The notes under the pieces were generated by a model. That model was not told the origin of the DNA. It saw only the letters and a program-made list of their open reading frames with translations, and ran no database searches. Shown here in pieces: positions 9,311-18,509 of a DNA stretch of 64,000 bases. The position numbers and the translations under genes are program-made. The DNA comes from Aquincola tertiaricarbonis (GTDB lineage Bacteria; Pseudomonadota; Gammaproteobacteria; Burkholderiales; Burkholderiaceae_C): contig NZ_JZUE01000009.1 in the NCBI RefSeq assembly GCF_000969605.1, forward strand, positions 62,001-126,000, in the 5' to 3' direction. The number at the start of each line of letters is the position of its first letter. Position 1 is the stretch's first letter.

Positions 9311-10363
9311 GATCGCCGCGGCGGGATCGATCGGCGCGTTGTGGTCGTTGAAGCGCGTGACCCGGCGCGGCCGCAGGTGGGCCGGGCTGCCGGGCTTGAG
9401 CTGCAGCTTGTCGCGCAGCACGTGCCAGGCCTCGCGCGGCAGTTCCACGTCCACGTAGCTGCCGTCGTCGGCGCGCTTGAATTCCACGCGCGTCAGCGGC
9501 CCCACCGTCAGCGCCTGCGAGAGCGTCACCGCCCAGGTGCTGTCGTCGGCCCGGTCGACGATGTCCAGCTCGTGCGGGCGCACGTAGCTCACTGCGCCCT
9601 CCGCCCCGCCGGGTGCATGGCCCAGGCGGCCGTGGAACAGGTTCACGTCGCCCAGGAACTGCAGCACGAAGGGCGTGGCCGGATGGTCGTAGACCTGGTC
9701 GGGCGTGCCCTCCTGCTCGATGCGGCCCTGGTTCATCACCACGATGCGGTCGGCCACCTCCATGGCCTCGTCCTGGTCGTGGGTGACGAACACGCTGGTC
9801 ACGTGCATCTCGTCGTGCAGCCGGCGCAGCCAGCGGCGCAGCTCCTTGCGTACCTTGGCATCCAGCGCCCCGAAGGGCTCGTCCAGCAGCAGCACCTGCG
9901 GCTCCACCGCCAGCGCACGCGCCAGCGCGATGCGCTGCCGCTGCCCGCCCGAGAGCTGGTGCGGATAGCGGTCGGCGATCCAGTCGAGCTGCACCAGCTT
10001 CAGCAGCGCCGTCACCTTGCTGCGGATCTCGGCTTCGCTCGGCCGCGTGGCCTTGGGCCGCACCCGCAGCCCGAAGGCCACGTTCTCGAAGATCGACATG
10101 TGCGCGAACAGCGCATAGTGCTGGAACACGAAGCCGACGTTGCGGTCGCGCACGTCGTCGAAGGTGGCATCCTTGCCGCCGAACAGCACGGTGCCGCTGT
10201 CGGGCTTCTCCAGCCCCGCGATGATGCGCAGCAGGGAGGTCTTGCCCGATCCGGAAGGGCCCAGCAGCGCCACCAGCTCGCCCGACGGGATGTCGAGGTT
10301 GAGGTTGTCGCAGACGACCGTCTTGCCGAAGGCCTTGTTCAGGCTCCTGATTTCGATGCTCAT
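9308..10363 (-). CDS. cysA: Sulfate/thiosulfate ABC transporter ATP-binding protein
   Basis: A 351-residue ATPase that powers sulfate/thiosulfate import. Walker A is GPSGSGKTS (near residue 35), the signature is [15 protein letters not shown], Walker B is [11 protein letters not shown] and the H-loop is [10 protein letters not shown]-terminal TOBE-type regulatory domain follows (about 240-350). This length and layout match CysA. It is the last gene of the minus-strand sbp-cysU-cysW-cysA operon and starts inside the end of cysW (4-base overlap). It faces the M14 peptidase gene. Confidence 0.95.
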   Translation of the reverse strand: MSIEIRSLNKAFGKTVVCDNLNLDIPSGELVALLGPSGSGKTSLLRIIAGLEKPDSGTVLFGGKDATFDDVRDRNVGFVFQHYALFAHMSIFENVAFGLRVRPKATRPSEAEIRSKVTALLKLVQLDWIADRYPHQLSGGQRQRIALARALAVEPQVLLLDEPFGALDAKVRKELRRWLRRLHDEMHVTSVFVTHDQDEAMEVADRIVVMNQGRIEQEGTPDQVYDHPATPFVLQFLGDVNLFHGRLGHAPGGAEGAVSYVRPHELDIVDRADDSTWAVTLSQALTVGPLTRVEFKRADDGSYVDVELPREAWHVLRDKLQLKPGSPAHLRPRRVTRFNDHNAPIDPAAAI

Positions 10364-11265
10364 GCTTCGTTTCCTGCGAGCGCTTTTTCAGCCCGCACCT
10401 TGCGCTCGACCAGCAGCTTCAGCACCAGCGTGACCAGCGCCAGGCCGGCCAGCAGCGAGGCCACCGCGAACGCGGCCGCAAACTGGTATTCGTTGTAGAG
10501 GATCTCGATGTGCAGCGGCATGGTGTTGGTCTGGCCCCGGATGTGGCCCGACACCACCGACACCGCGCCGAACTCGCCCATCGCCCGTGCGTTGCACAGG
10601 ATCACGCCGTACAGCAGTGCCCACTTCACGTTGGGCAGGGTCACCCGCCAGAAGATCTGCCAGCCGTTGGCGCCCAGCACCCGCGCGGCTTCCTCCTGCT
10701 CGGTGCCCTGCGCCTGCATCAGCGGGATGAGCTCGCGTGCCACGAACGGGAAGGTGACGAACACCGTGGCCAGCACGATGCCGGGCAGCGCGAACACGAT
10801 CTTGATGTCGTGCTCGCGCAGCGCCTCGCCAAACCAGCCCTGCAGGCCGAACACCAGCATGTAGATCAGGCCCACGATCACCGGGCTGACGGAGAACGGC
10901 AGGTCGATCAGCGTCAGCAGCACGTTCTTGCCGCGGAAGTCGAACTTGGCGATGCACCAGGCCGCGGCCAGGCCGAACACCAGGTTCAGCGGCACCGACA
11001 CCGCCGCGGCGATCAACGTGAGCTTGATGGCCGACAGCGCATCGGCCTCGGTGAGCGCGGCCAGGTACACGTCCACGCCCTTCTTCAGCGCCTCGAAGAA
11101 CACCGCCACCAGCGGCACGAAGAGGAAGAAGGCCAGGAAGGCCAGCGCGATGCCGATCAGCGTGCGCCGCACCCAGGCGGGCTCGGCGGTGGCGGCCAGC
11201 GCGCTGCGCGGCGCGCGCGAGGACACCGCGCCCGCGGGCGCCAGCGAAGTGGTGGATGCAGTCAT
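10360..11265 (-). CDS. cysW: Sulfate ABC transporter permease CysW
   Basis: A 301-residue inner-membrane permease with about six transmembrane helices and a BPD-type cytoplasmic coupling loop ([22 protein letters not shown]). It forms the heterodimeric channel with CysU. Its ATG immediately follows the cysU stop with no intervening base, and its stop overlaps cysA by 4 bases. The 35-residue N-terminal tail before TM1 is somewhat longer than in E. coli CysW. CysW rather than CysU is assigned by gene order and the [21 protein letters not shown] segment. Confidence 0.94.
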   Translation of the reverse strand: MTASTTSLAPAGAVSSRAPRSALAATAEPAWVRRTLIGIALAFLAFFLFVPLVAVFFEALKKGVDVYLAALTEADALSAIKLTLIAAAVSVPLNLVFGLAAAWCIAKFDFRGKNVLLTLIDLPFSVSPVIVGLIYMLVFGLQGWFGEALREHDIKIVFALPGIVLATVFVTFPFVARELIPLMQAQGTEQEEAARVLGANGWQIFWRVTLPNVKWALLYGVILCNARAMGEFGAVSVVSGHIRGQTNTMPLHIEILYNEYQFAAAFAVASLLAGLALVTLVLKLLVERKVRAEKALAGNEA

Positions 11266-12111
11266 CTAGTTGCCCCCCTGGCGGCGGCGCGCCCAGGCCT
11301 GCAGCAGGTTGATCAGCAGCAGCATCACGAAGGACGCCACCAGCAGCACCACCGCGATGGCGGTGGCGCCGGCGTAGTCGTACTGCTCCAGCTTCGTGAT
11401 GATGAGCAGCGGCGTGATCTCCGAGATCATCGGCATGTTGCCGGCGATGAAGATCACCGAGCCGTATTCACCCAGCGCCCGCGCGAAGGCCAGCGCAAAG
11501 CCGGTGAGCAGCGCCGGCATCAGGATGGGGAAGATCACGCGACGGAAGGTCTGCGCGCGGCTGGCGCCCAGCGTGGCGGCGGCTTCCTCCACCTCCTTGT
11601 GCAGGTCTTCCAGCACCGGCTGCAGCGTGCGCACCACGAAGGGCAGGCCGATGAACACCAGCGCCACGAACACGCCCAGCGGCGTGAACGACACCTTGAT
11701 GCCCAGCGGCGCCAGGTACTGGCCGATCCAGCCGTTGGTGGCGTAGATGGCGGTGAGCGCGATGCCGGCCACTGCGGTGGGCAGTGCGAAGGGCAGGTCG
11801 ACCAGCGCGTCGATGATGCGCTTGCCCGGGAACTCATACCGCACCAGCACCCAGGCGATGACCAGGCCGAAGAAGCCGTTGAGCAGCGCCGCCGCGAACG
11901 AGGCACCGAAGGTCAGCCGGTACGAGGCCACCACGCGCGGCGAGGCCACGGCCTCCCAGAAGGCCGGCCAGGTCAGCGTGAAGGTCTTGAGGAACGCGGC
12001 CGACAGCGGGATCAGGACGATCAGGCTCAGGTACAGCAGCGTGAAGCCCAGCGTGATGTCGAAGCCGGGCAGCACGCTGTGCCGCTTCAGCAGGGTGCGC
12101 GAGAAGATCAC
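11266..12111 (-). CDS. cysT: Sulfate ABC transporter permease CysU (CysT)
   Basis: A 281-residue polytopic permease, partner of CysW. It has the usual six-helix profile and the coupling segment [21 protein letters not shown]. The start is a GTG that shares bases with the sbp stop (GTGA overlap), so translation is coupled to the binding protein. The N-terminal residues contain the family's [23 protein letters not shown] helix. It is the first of the three membrane-complex genes after sbp. Confidence 0.94.
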   Translation of the reverse strand: MIFSRTLLKRHSVLPGFDITLGFTLLYLSLIVLIPLSAAFLKTFTLTWPAFWEAVASPRVVASYRLTFGASFAAALLNGFFGLVIAWVLVRYEFPGKRIIDALVDLPFALPTAVAGIALTAIYATNGWIGQYLAPLGIKVSFTPLGVFVALVFIGLPFVVRTLQPVLEDLHKEVEEAAATLGASRAQTFRRVIFPILMPALLTGFALAFARALGEYGSVIFIAGNMPMISEITPLLIITKLEQYDYAGATAIAVVLLVASFVMLLLINLLQAWARRRQGGN

Positions 12112-13139
12112 TTTTTCCGGCCTGCCGCCAGGACCTGGTCGTAGATGGCGCCGTCGTCGAAATGGTCCTTCTGCGCCTTGGTCCAGCCGCCGAAGTACTC
12201 GTCGATGGTGAAGGTGGTGACGGTCGGGAAGTCCTTGGCGTACTTGGCCAGCAGCGCGGGCGAGCGCGGGCGCAGCTGGTGCTTGGCCGCGATCTCCTGT
12301 GCCGTATCCGAGTACAGGAACTTCAGGTAGGCCTCGGCCTGCTTGCGCGTGCCCTTCTTGTCCACCACCTTGTCGATCACCGCCACCGGGTTCTCGGCCA
12401 GGATGGTGGACTTGGGGTACACCACGTCGAAGTTGTCGCCGAACTCGGCCTTGATGAGGTTGACCTCGCTCTCGAACGTGGCCAGCGCGTCGCCGATGTT
12501 GCGCTGCGCGAAGGTGGTGGTGGCCGCGCGGCCGCCGCCGTCAAACACCGGCACGTTGGCGAACATCTTCTGCACCAGCTCGCGCGCCTGCGTGGCGTTG
12601 CCGCCGGCCTTCAGCACCGAGCCCCAGGCCGCCACATAGGTATAGCGGCCGTTGCCGGTGACCTTGGGGTTGGGAATGACGACGCTGATGTCGGGCTTGG
12701 CCAGGTCGGCCCAGTCCTTGATGCCCTTGGGATTGCCCTTGCGCACCAGGATCACCGTGACCGAGGTGGTGGGCGCCGAGTTGTTGGGCAGGCGCTTGGC
12801 CCAGTCCTCGGGCAGCAGCTTGCCGCGCGTGGCCAGGATGTCGATGTCGCTCGACTGGTTCATCGTGATGACGTCGGCCTCCAGCCCTTCCAGCACCGAG
12901 CGCGCCTGCTTGCTGGAGCCGCCATGGCTCTGGTTGATCGTCACGTCCTCGCCGGCCTGCTGCTTCCATTGCTTCTGGAAGGCGGGATTCACTTCCTTGT
13001 ACAGCTCGCGCGAGACGTCGTAGCTCACGTTCAAGAGCGTAGGGCCGGCGGCCAGGCTGAAGCCGGCGCTGCCGGCCAGGGCCAGCGCCAGCAGGCTGCG
13101 ACGGAGCAAGGAAGGTGCGCGAAAAGACGTTGCGTTCAT
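12108..13139 (-). CDS. sbp: Periplasmic sulfate-binding protein (operon copy)
   Basis: A 343-residue periplasmic sulfate-binding protein that delivers sulfate to CysUWA. A signal peptide occupies about residues 1-30. The mature part has the Sbp hallmarks [28 protein letters not shown] and a C-terminal region ending [10 protein letters not shown]. It begins the cysU-cysW-cysA operon and overlaps cysU by 4 bases. Its own promoter lies at 13168-13196. A second, clearly paralogous binding protein sits just upstream (13276-14280) behind a terminator, so two receptors probably share one transporter. Confidence 0.94.
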   Translation of the reverse strand: MNATSFRAPSLLRRSLLALALAGSAGFSLAAGPTLLNVSYDVSRELYKEVNPAFQKQWKQQAGEDVTINQSHGGSSKQARSVLEGLEADVITMNQSSDIDILATRGKLLPEDWAKRLPNNSAPTTSVTVILVRKGNPKGIKDWADLAKPDISVVIPNPKVTGNGRYTYVAAWGSVLKAGGNATQARELVQKMFANVPVFDGGGRAATTTFAQRNIGDALATFESEVNLIKAEFGDNFDVVYPKSTILAENPVAVIDKVVDKKGTRKQAEAYLKFLYSDTAQEIAAKHQLRPRSPALLAKYAKDFPTVTTFTIDEYFGGWTKAQKDHFDDGAIYDQVLAAGRKK

Positions 13140-13167
13140 ATCAAACCGTTCTTAAATGCGAGGAGCG

Positions 13168-13196
13168 AATGTAAGACCGGGTAAACCCCGTTCCAA
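13168..13196 (-). promoter_or_regulatory. Candidate sigma70 promoter of the sbp-cysU-cysW-cysA operon
   Basis: Read on the minus strand: -35 TTGGAA (13196-13191), a 17-base spacer and -10 TACATT (13173-13168). The start point would be near 13161, giving a leader of about 22 bases. Two ATAAG repeats 15 bases apart lie just upstream (complement of CTTAT at 13200-13204 and 13215-13219). That is a plausible place for a CysB-type activator, but I cannot confirm it. Confidence 0.5.
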
Positions 13197-13232
13197 CCAC
13201 TTATTTCGCTTTTGCTTATGCACAAAGCAAAT

Positions 13233-13254
13233 GAGCCGCCTCGAAGGGCGGCTC
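13233..13254 (-). terminator. Hairpin terminator after the second sbp gene
   Basis: GAGCCGCC (13233-13240), a 6-base loop, GGCGGCTC (13247-13254), followed in the minus-strand reading by ATTTGCTTT. It lies 22 bases after the stop of the sbp gene at 13276 and separates it from the sbp-cysUWA operon. Confidence 0.6.
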
Positions 13255-13275
13255 GTTCCGGCAAGGAGCAGGCCG

Positions 13276-14280
13276 TTACTTGCGGGTGTAGACCTGGTCG
13301 AAGGTGCCGCCATCCGCGAAGTGCGTTTTCTGGGCATTGGCCCAGCCGCCGAACACCTCATCCACGGTGAAGAGCTTGATGGCCGGGAAGTTGGTAGCGT
13401 ACTTGGCTGCCACCTTGGGGTCGATCGGGCGGTAGAAGTTCTTCGCCGCGATCTCCTGGCCTTCCGGCGTGTAGAGGTACTCCAGGTAGGCCTGCGCCAC
13501 GGCGCGCGTGCCTTTCTTGTCCACCACCTTGTCCACCACCGCCACCGGCGGCTCGGCCAGGATGCTGGTGGGCGGGTACACGATGTCGAACTTGCCTTCG
13601 CCGAACTCCTTCAGCGACAGGTGCGCCTCGTTCTCCCAGGCCAGCAGCACGTCGCCCAGGCCCCGCTCGGCAAAGGTGACAGTGGAGCCGCGTGCGCCGG
13701 AATCCAGCACCGGCACGTTGGCCATCACCTTGGCGATGTATTCCTTGGCCTTGGCATCGTTGCCGCCGGGCTGCTTCAGCGCCCAGCCATAGGCGGCGAG
13801 GTAGCCCCAGCGTGCACCGCCCGAGGTCTTGGGATTGGCGGTGATCACGCCGACGCCGGGCTTGGCCAGGTCGCCCCAGTCCTTGATGCCCTTGGGGTTG
13901 CCCTTGCGTACCAGGAACACGTAGGTGGAGGTGTAGGGCGAGCTGTTGTGCGGCAGGCGCTTCTGCCAGTCGGCGGGCAGCAGCTTGGCCTTGGCGGCGA
14001 TCTCGTCGATGTCGTAGGCCAGGGCCAGCGTCACCACGTCGGCGTCGATGCCGTCGATCACCGAGCGGGCCTGCTTGCCCGAGCCGCCGTGCGACTGCTT
14101 GACGGTGACGGTGTCGCCCGTCTTGGCCTTGTACGCCTTGGCGAAGGCGGCGTTGTATTCCACGTAGAGCTCGCGCGTCGGGTCGTACGAGACGTTCAAC
14201 AGCGTGAAGTCCTTGGCCAGCGCGCCGAACGCGGCGCCCGCCAGCGCGGCGCCGACGAGCAGGGTCTTCTTGAGGTTCAT
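13276..14280 (-). CDS. sbp: Periplasmic sulfate-binding protein (monocistronic paralogue)
   Basis: A 334-residue Sbp-family protein with a signal peptide ([22 protein letters not shown]) and the conserved [30 protein letters not shown] and [10 protein letters not shown] segments. I chose the ATG at 14280 because it begins the signal peptide; in-frame sequence upstream belongs to the promoter and the next gene. It has its own terminator at 13233-13254 and an inverted repeat upstream at 14342-14358, so it looks like an independently expressed alternative receptor for the CysUWA transporter. Whether the two copies differ in substrate (sulfate versus thiosulfate, or another oxyanion) cannot be seen. 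Confidence 0.93.
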   Translation of the reverse strand: MNLKKTLLVGAALAGAAFGALAKDFTLLNVSYDPTRELYVEYNAAFAKAYKAKTGDTVTVKQSHGGSGKQARSVIDGIDADVVTLALAYDIDEIAAKAKLLPADWQKRLPHNSSPYTSTYVFLVRKGNPKGIKDWGDLAKPGVGVITANPKTSGGARWGYLAAYGWALKQPGGNDAKAKEYIAKVMANVPVLDSGARGSTVTFAERGLGDVLLAWENEAHLSLKEFGEGKFDIVYPPTSILAEPPVAVVDKVVDKKGTRAVAQAYLEYLYTPEGQEIAAKNFYRPIDPKVAAKYATNFPAIKLFTVDEVFGGWANAQKTHFADGGTFDQVYTRK

Positions 14281-14341
14281 GCGGTTCCCGGGGCGAGAGT
14301 GGTGACGTTGCCGCCACTGTAGGAACCGGATGTCCTGCAAG

Positions 14342-14358
14342 GAACGAATTGTTCGTTC
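14342..14358. promoter_or_regulatory. Inverted repeat upstream of the monocistronic sbp (candidate operator)
   Basis: GAACGAA, TTG, TTCGTTC: two perfect 7-base arms around a 3-base centre, 62-78 bases before the sbp start at 14280. The position suits a regulator of that gene, possibly a LysR-type sulfur regulator. The regulator's identity is unknown. Confidence 0.45.
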
Positions 14359-14363
14359 GACCC

Positions 14364-14720
14364 TTATTCGGATTTCAAGTAAGGCCGCGCCCGAGCTGGC
14401 AGGCCGGCCAGTTGAGCGTCGATCACCGGCTGGAAGTCGCCCTGGCGCGCATTGGCCAGCAGCCGTTGCAGCGTCTGCAGGTGCGGCGTGACGGTGCCGT
14501 AGAACAGCACCTGGTCGCCACGGGCGATCAGCAGCGTGGGGAAGTTGTCCACGTCCAGCGGGCCCAGCACCTCGTCGTGGTCCTCGATGTCGATCCAGGC
14601 CCAGTCGGCGGCGCCACCGTCGGCCGCGCGCGCGGCCTCGAAGGCGGCTTCGTATTCGCGGCAGGTGCCGCACCAGGCCGCGCACAGGCAGGCCACCAGC
14701 AGGCGATCGGAACTTTGCAT
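14364..14720 (-). CDS. Thioredoxin-family protein
   Basis: A 118-residue cytoplasmic thioredoxin-fold protein with the redox centre [11 protein letters not shown] (CxxC near residues 17-20) and the cis-proline segment [13 protein letters not shown]. The centre is CGTC rather than the classical CGPC, so its redox potential may differ. It follows the sulfonate ABC permease by only 21 bases on the same strand and is probably the last gene of that operon. A role in supplying electrons to sulfur-assimilation enzymes or in thiol repair is an inference from this location. Confidence 0.85.
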   Translation of the reverse strand: MQSSDRLLVACLCAAWCGTCREYEAAFEAARAADGGAADWAWIDIEDHDEVLGPLDVDNFPTLLIARGDQVLFYGTVTPHLQTLQRLLANARQGDFQPVIDAQLAGLPARARPYLKSE

Positions 14721-14741
14721 GCCGTGAGTGTGCCGCGCCCG

Positions 14742-15611
14742 TCAGCGCTGCACGCCCCACCGCCGCACCGTCACGCGCTCCAGGGTGTCGAACACCAGGC
14801 TTTCCACCGCCAGCCCGATCAGGATGACCATGGCCAGGCCGGCGAACACACGGTCCGTGTACAGCTCATTGCGGTTCTGGAAGATGTACCAGCCCAGGCC
14901 GCCCTGGCCGGAGGAGGCGCCGAATACCAGCTCCGCCGCGATCAGCGTGCGCCAGGCAAAGGCCCAGCCGATGCGCAGCCCCGACAGGATGGCCGGCAGC
15001 GCCGAAGGCACCAGGATCAGCAGCACGTAGCGCAGCCCGCGCAGGCCGTAGTTGCGGCCGGCCATGCGCAGCGTCTCGGGCACGCCCTGGAAGCCGGCGT
15101 AGGTGTTGAGCGCCAGCGGCCACAGCACCGAGTGCACCAGCACGAAGATCAGGCTGCCGTTGCCGAGGCCGAACCACAGCAGCGCCAGGGGCAGCAGCGC
15201 GATGGCCGGCAGCGGGTTGAACATCGCCGTCAGGGTGCCCAGCAGGTCGCGCCCCAGCTGGGTGGAGACGGCCAGCGTGGTCAGCACGAAGGCGGTGGCG
15301 ATGCCCAGCAGGTAGCCCTGGAGCAGCACGCCGATGGAGATGCGTGCCTTGGTCAGCAGCTCGCCGCTGCGCAGGTCGGTGAAGAAGGCCTGCGCCGTCT
15401 GGCTGAAGGTGGGCAGGAGCAGGTCGTTGTCCTGCCAGCGCGCGATCAGCTCCCACAGCAGTGCCAGGACCGCCAGGATCACCGCCTTGCGCACCGCCGA
15501 CTGCTGCCAGATGCGCTGCGCCAGTGGCAGCGCGCGCTCGGCCGGCGCGTCGGTCAGGGCTTCGGGCTCCCGCTCGTACTCGGCGCGGATCGGAGGCTGC
15601 AGCGTGCTCAT
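14742..15611 (-). CDS. Sulfonate/nitrate-type ABC transporter permease (SsuC/TauC family)
   Basis: A 289-residue inner-membrane permease with about six helices. A cytoplasmic N-tail of about 40 residues precedes TM1 ([17 protein letters not shown]), and the coupling loop is [28 protein letters not shown]. The start ATG overlaps the ATPase stop by 4 bases. It belongs to a minus-strand operon in the order TauD-like dioxygenase, binding protein, ATPase, permease, thioredoxin. That order points to uptake of an organosulfonate, but members of this family also carry nitrate, cyanate or thiamine precursors. Confidence 0.9.
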   Translation of the reverse strand: MSTLQPPIRAEYEREPEALTDAPAERALPLAQRIWQQSAVRKAVILAVLALLWELIARWQDNDLLLPTFSQTAQAFFTDLRSGELLTKARISIGVLLQGYLLGIATAFVLTTLAVSTQLGRDLLGTLTAMFNPLPAIALLPLALLWFGLGNGSLIFVLVHSVLWPLALNTYAGFQGVPETLRMAGRNYGLRGLRYVLLILVPSALPAILSGLRIGWAFAWRTLIAAELVFGASSGQGGLGWYIFQNRNELYTDRVFAGLAMVILIGLAVESLVFDTLERVTVRRWGVQR

Positions 15612-16459
15612 TGGTCGAACAGCAGGCCGTGGATGCGCTGCGCGGTGGCCTGGAAGTCGGCACCGCCCAGGCTGTGCAGGCCGAACTGGTGGCTGTTGAT
15701 CTCTGCGCGCACGCGCCCCGGATGCGGCGACAGCAGCAGGATGCGGTTGCCCACCACCAGCGCTTCCTCGATCGAATGGGTGACGAACAGCAGCGTGAAG
15801 CGCACGTCGTCCCACAGCGCCAGCAGCTCTTCCTGCATGCGGCGGCGGGTCAGCGCGTCCAGCGCGGCGAAGGGTTCGTCCATCAGCAGCACCTTGGGCT
15901 GCATGGCCAGCGCGCGGGCGATGGCGACGCGCTGCTTCATGCCGCCCGACAGCGTGTGCGGATAGGCATCGGCGAACTTCGACAGGCCCACCTTGGCCAG
16001 GCAGTCCAGCGCCCGTTCCTCCGCCTCCTTGCGGCCCAGCTTGCGCGAGGCCAGCAGCGGGAACATCACGTTGGCCTTGACCGTCTTCCACGGCGGCAGC
16101 TGGTCGAATTCCTGGAACACGACGATGCGATCCGGGCCCGGCTGGTGCACCGCCTGGCCATCGAGGCGGATCTCGCCCTCGCGTGGCGCGATGAAGCCGC
16201 CGATGGCCTTGAGCAGCGTGCTCTTGCCGCAGCCCGAGGGGCCGAGCAGCACGAAGCGGTCGGCCTGGTGCACGTCGAAGCTCACCCGGTGGGTGGCGCG
16301 CACCACCCGCTCGCGCGTCGCGTATTCCAACGTCACGCCGTCCACCTGCAGCAGGGCATCGCCGGCGCCGGCCGGGGCGGCCTGGTCATGGCTGGCCGGG
16401 CGCACCGGCGGCCGGGCCTGCGGCGGCGCGCTGCCGGTGCGCAGCGTGGCGGCCGTCAT
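15608..16459 (-). CDS. Sulfonate/nitrate-type ABC transporter ATP-binding protein (SsuB/TauB family)
   Basis: A 283-residue ATPase. Walker A is GPSGCGKSTLL, Q-loop region VVFQEFDQLPPW, signature LSGGMKQRVAIARAL, Walker B VLLMDEPFAALD and H-loop FVTHSIEEAL, all canonical for the SsuB/TauB group. I chose the ATG at 16459, two bases after the binding-protein stop; a GTG 12 bases upstream in the same frame would overlap that gene. About 35 extra residues precede the ATPase core. It powers the adjacent permease. Confidence 0.92.
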   Translation of the reverse strand: MTAATLRTGSAPPQARPPVRPASHDQAAPAGAGDALLQVDGVTLEYATRERVVRATHRVSFDVHQADRFVLLGPSGCGKSTLLKAIGGFIAPREGEIRLDGQAVHQPGPDRIVVFQEFDQLPPWKTVKANVMFPLLASRKLGRKEAEERALDCLAKVGLSKFADAYPHTLSGGMKQRVAIARALAMQPKVLLMDEPFAALDALTRRRMQEELLALWDDVRFTLLFVTHSIEEALVVGNRILLLSPHPGRVRAEINSHQFGLHSLGGADFQATAQRIHGLLFDQ

Positions 16460-16460
16460 G

Positions 16461-17468
16461 TCAATGCCCACCGGCCAGGTGCGCGTCGTCGAAGAAGTAG
16501 TCCTTCACCGACGCGGGCTTGTTCTTGATGGCGCCCACCCGGTGCATGAACTCGGCCAGCGCGAAGGTGTTCTCCGGCACCAGCTTGAACTGCACCTCGG
16601 GGTTCTTGATGATGGACAGCAGCAGCTTGCGGTCCACGTTGGATTTGTTGGTGCGGATGAAGATGTCGGCCGCCAGCTCCGGGTTGCCGCGGATCAGCTG
16701 CGCCGCCTCGTCCAGCGCAGCGACGAAGGCCTTGTAGGTCTTCGGGTTCTGCTCGCGGAATTTCTCGGTGCCGTACAGCACCGTGGCCGAGGCCGGGCCG
16801 CCCAGCACGTCGTAGCTCTTGAGCACGATGCGCGCATTCGGGTTGCCGGCCAGCGACTGTTCCTGGAACGGCGGGTTGCCGAAGTGGCCGGTGATCTCCG
16901 TGCCGCCCTTGATGATGGCCGCGGTGGCCTCCGGGTGCGGCACCGCCACGCTGATCTTGTCGAGCTTGTTGTACTGCGCATCGCCCCACAGCTTGGCCGA
17001 GGCCAGCTGCAGCACCCGCGACTGCACCGACACGCCCACCGCCGGCACTGCGATGCGGTCCTTGTCGGTGAAGTCGGCGATGGTCTTCACGTTCGGGTTG
17101 TTGCTCACCAGGTAGTACGGGAAGTTGCCCAGCGAGGCGATGCCGCGAACGTTCTGGCGGCCGCGGGTGCGGTCCCAGAGCGTGAGCAGCGGGCCCACGC
17201 CGGCACCGGCCACGTCGATGGAGCCGGACAGCAGCGCGTCATTCACCGCGGCGCCGCCGGACAGCGTGACGAACTCGACCTTCACGTCCAGGCCCTGGGC
17301 CTTGCCGTGCTTCTCGATCAGCTTCTGGTCCTTGGCCACGTCCAGCAGCAGGTAGACGATGCCGAACTGCTCGGCGATGCGGATCTGGCCTTCGGCGTGG
17401 GCGGCGGTGGCGGCGCCCAGGGAGAGGCCGGCCGCCAGCGTGGCGGCGAGGAGTTTCTTCAGCAGCAT
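16461..17468 (-). CDS. Periplasmic substrate-binding protein of the sulfonate/nitrate/taurine ABC family
   Basis: A 335-residue periplasmic receptor. The signal peptide is about residues 1-25 (cleavage near AHA-EG). The mature protein is a two-lobed SsuA/TauA-type binder, with the conserved LSGGAAVNDALLSGSIDVAGAGVG stretch near the start of lobe one. It lies 13 bases after the dioxygenase gene and one base ahead of the ATPase gene. The ligand is unknown; the linked TauD-like enzyme and metY suggest a sulfonate. Confidence 0.9.
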   Translation of the reverse strand: MLLKKLLAATLAAGLSLGAATAAHAEGQIRIAEQFGIVYLLLDVAKDQKLIEKHGKAQGLDVKVEFVTLSGGAAVNDALLSGSIDVAGAGVGPLLTLWDRTRGRQNVRGIASLGNFPYYLVSNNPNVKTIADFTDKDRIAVPAVGVSVQSRVLQLASAKLWGDAQYNKLDKISVAVPHPEATAAIIKGGTEITGHFGNPPFQEQSLAGNPNARIVLKSYDVLGGPASATVLYGTEKFREQNPKTYKAFVAALDEAAQLIRGNPELAADIFIRTNKSNVDRKLLLSIIKNPEVQFKLVPENTFALAEFMHRVGAIKNKPASVKDYFFDDAHLAGGH

Positions 17469-17481
17469 GTGGGGTACCCGG

Positions 17482-18378
17482 TCAGAAGGGCGCGGTGCCT
17501 TCGATGGTGGTGCGGTTCAGGCGTCGGCGCAGGTGGTCGGGGCAGCCGGCGGCCAGGTGGGTGACGGAGCGGTTGTCCCAGAACACCATGTCATGCGGCT
17601 GCCAGACGTGGCGGTAGATCAGCTCGGGCAGCGTGGTGAGCTTGAACAGCTCGTCCAGCAGCGCCCGGCTTTCGTCCTCGGGCAGGCCGACGATGCGGGT
17701 GGTGAAGTGCTCGCTGACGAACAGCGCCTTGCGACCGGTCTCCGGGTGGGTGCGCACCACGGGGTGCACCACCGGCTTCACCTCGGCGATCTGCTCGGGC
17801 GTCAGGTTGGGTCGCCACGGGTTGCGCTGCTGCAGCTCGGCGTACTTGGCCAGGTAGTGGTGCTCGGCACGCAAGCCGGCCACCCGCTCCTTCAGCGCCT
17901 CGGGCAGGCGCTCCCAGGCCAGGTGCTGGTTGGCGAACAGGGTGTCGCCGCCCTCGCTGGGCAGCTCCTGCGCATGCAGCATCGAGCCCAGGCTGGGCAG
18001 CTCCTTGTACGAGAGGTCGGAGTGCCAGTAGTGGCCGGCATCGCCCAGGCCGATGGGCTGGCCGTTTTCCTTGATGTTGGACACCACCAGGATCTCCGGG
18101 TGGCCGGCCAGCTGGAACTGCCGCAGCACATGGATCTGCAACGGGCCGAAGCGGCGGCTGAAGTCGATCTGCTGCTGCGGGGTGATCTGCAGGTCGCGGA
18201 ACACCAGCACATGGTGGTCCAGGTGCGCGCGGTGGATGCGCTGGAAGTCGTCGTCGGCCAGCGGGCGGGAGAGGTCGAGCCCCAGCACCTCGGCGCCCAG
18301 CGGCGCATTCAGCGGCCGGATCTCGAGGCGGCCGGAAGCGGCCGAGCGGGCAGGGGTGGGGGCAAATACTGCAGACAT
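17482..18378 (-). CDS. TauD/TfdA family Fe(II)/2-oxoglutarate-dependent dioxygenase
   Basis: A 298-residue non-haem iron oxygenase. The iron-binding triad is H119-x-D121 (in HYWHSDLSY) with H274 (in DNRSVTHLA), and the 2-oxoglutarate-binding arginine is in the C-terminal RRRLNRTTIEG. Such enzymes release sulfite from taurine or alkylsulfonates, or open aryloxyacetates. The linked ABC transporter and metY favour desulfonation. I chose the ATG at 18378, which starts close to the fold; an upstream in-frame start would include the palindromic regulatory region. It is the first gene of the operon and is divergent from metY. Confidence 0.9.
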   Translation of the reverse strand: MSAVFAPTPARSAASGRLEIRPLNAPLGAEVLGLDLSRPLADDDFQRIHRAHLDHHVLVFRDLQITPQQQIDFSRRFGPLQIHVLRQFQLAGHPEILVVSNIKENGQPIGLGDAGHYWHSDLSYKELPSLGSMLHAQELPSEGGDTLFANQHLAWERLPEALKERVAGLRAEHHYLAKYAELQQRNPWRPNLTPEQIAEVKPVVHPVVRTHPETGRKALFVSEHFTTRIVGLPEDESRALLDELFKLTTLPELIYRHVWQPHDMVFWDNRSVTHLAAGCPDHLRRRLNRTTIEGTAPF

Positions 18379-18423
18379 GCGCCCGACTCTAGGGATTCCG
18401 CCCGGAGCGATGAACGAAGCATT

Positions 18424-18458
18424 GCGCATGCGCTTCCTCGTTCTGCGCATATGCGCAG
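18424..18458. promoter_or_regulatory. Paired palindromes between the dioxygenase operon and metY (candidate shared operator)
   Basis: GCGCATGCGC (18424-18433) and the perfect 16-bp palindrome CTGCGCATATGCGCAG (18443-18458). They share the TGCGCAT core and their centres are 22 bp apart, two helical turns. They lie 46-80 bases from the dioxygenase start and 52-86 bases from the metY start, so one regulator could control both directions. Confidence 0.55.
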
Positions 18459-18509
18459 GCCGCTTCCCGCCGCTACGCTCATACCCCAGGATACAAATGG
18501 AGTAGACCC

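Noticed and set aside
14281-14760. An N-terminal extension of the monocistronic sbp up to 14760.
   Set aside because: The extension runs antisense-free through the thioredoxin region in another frame and precedes a perfect signal peptide at 14280.
16460-16471. GTG start at 16471 for the sulfonate-type ATPase.
   Set aside because: It would overlap the end of the binding-protein gene; the ATG at 16459 follows that stop by one base.
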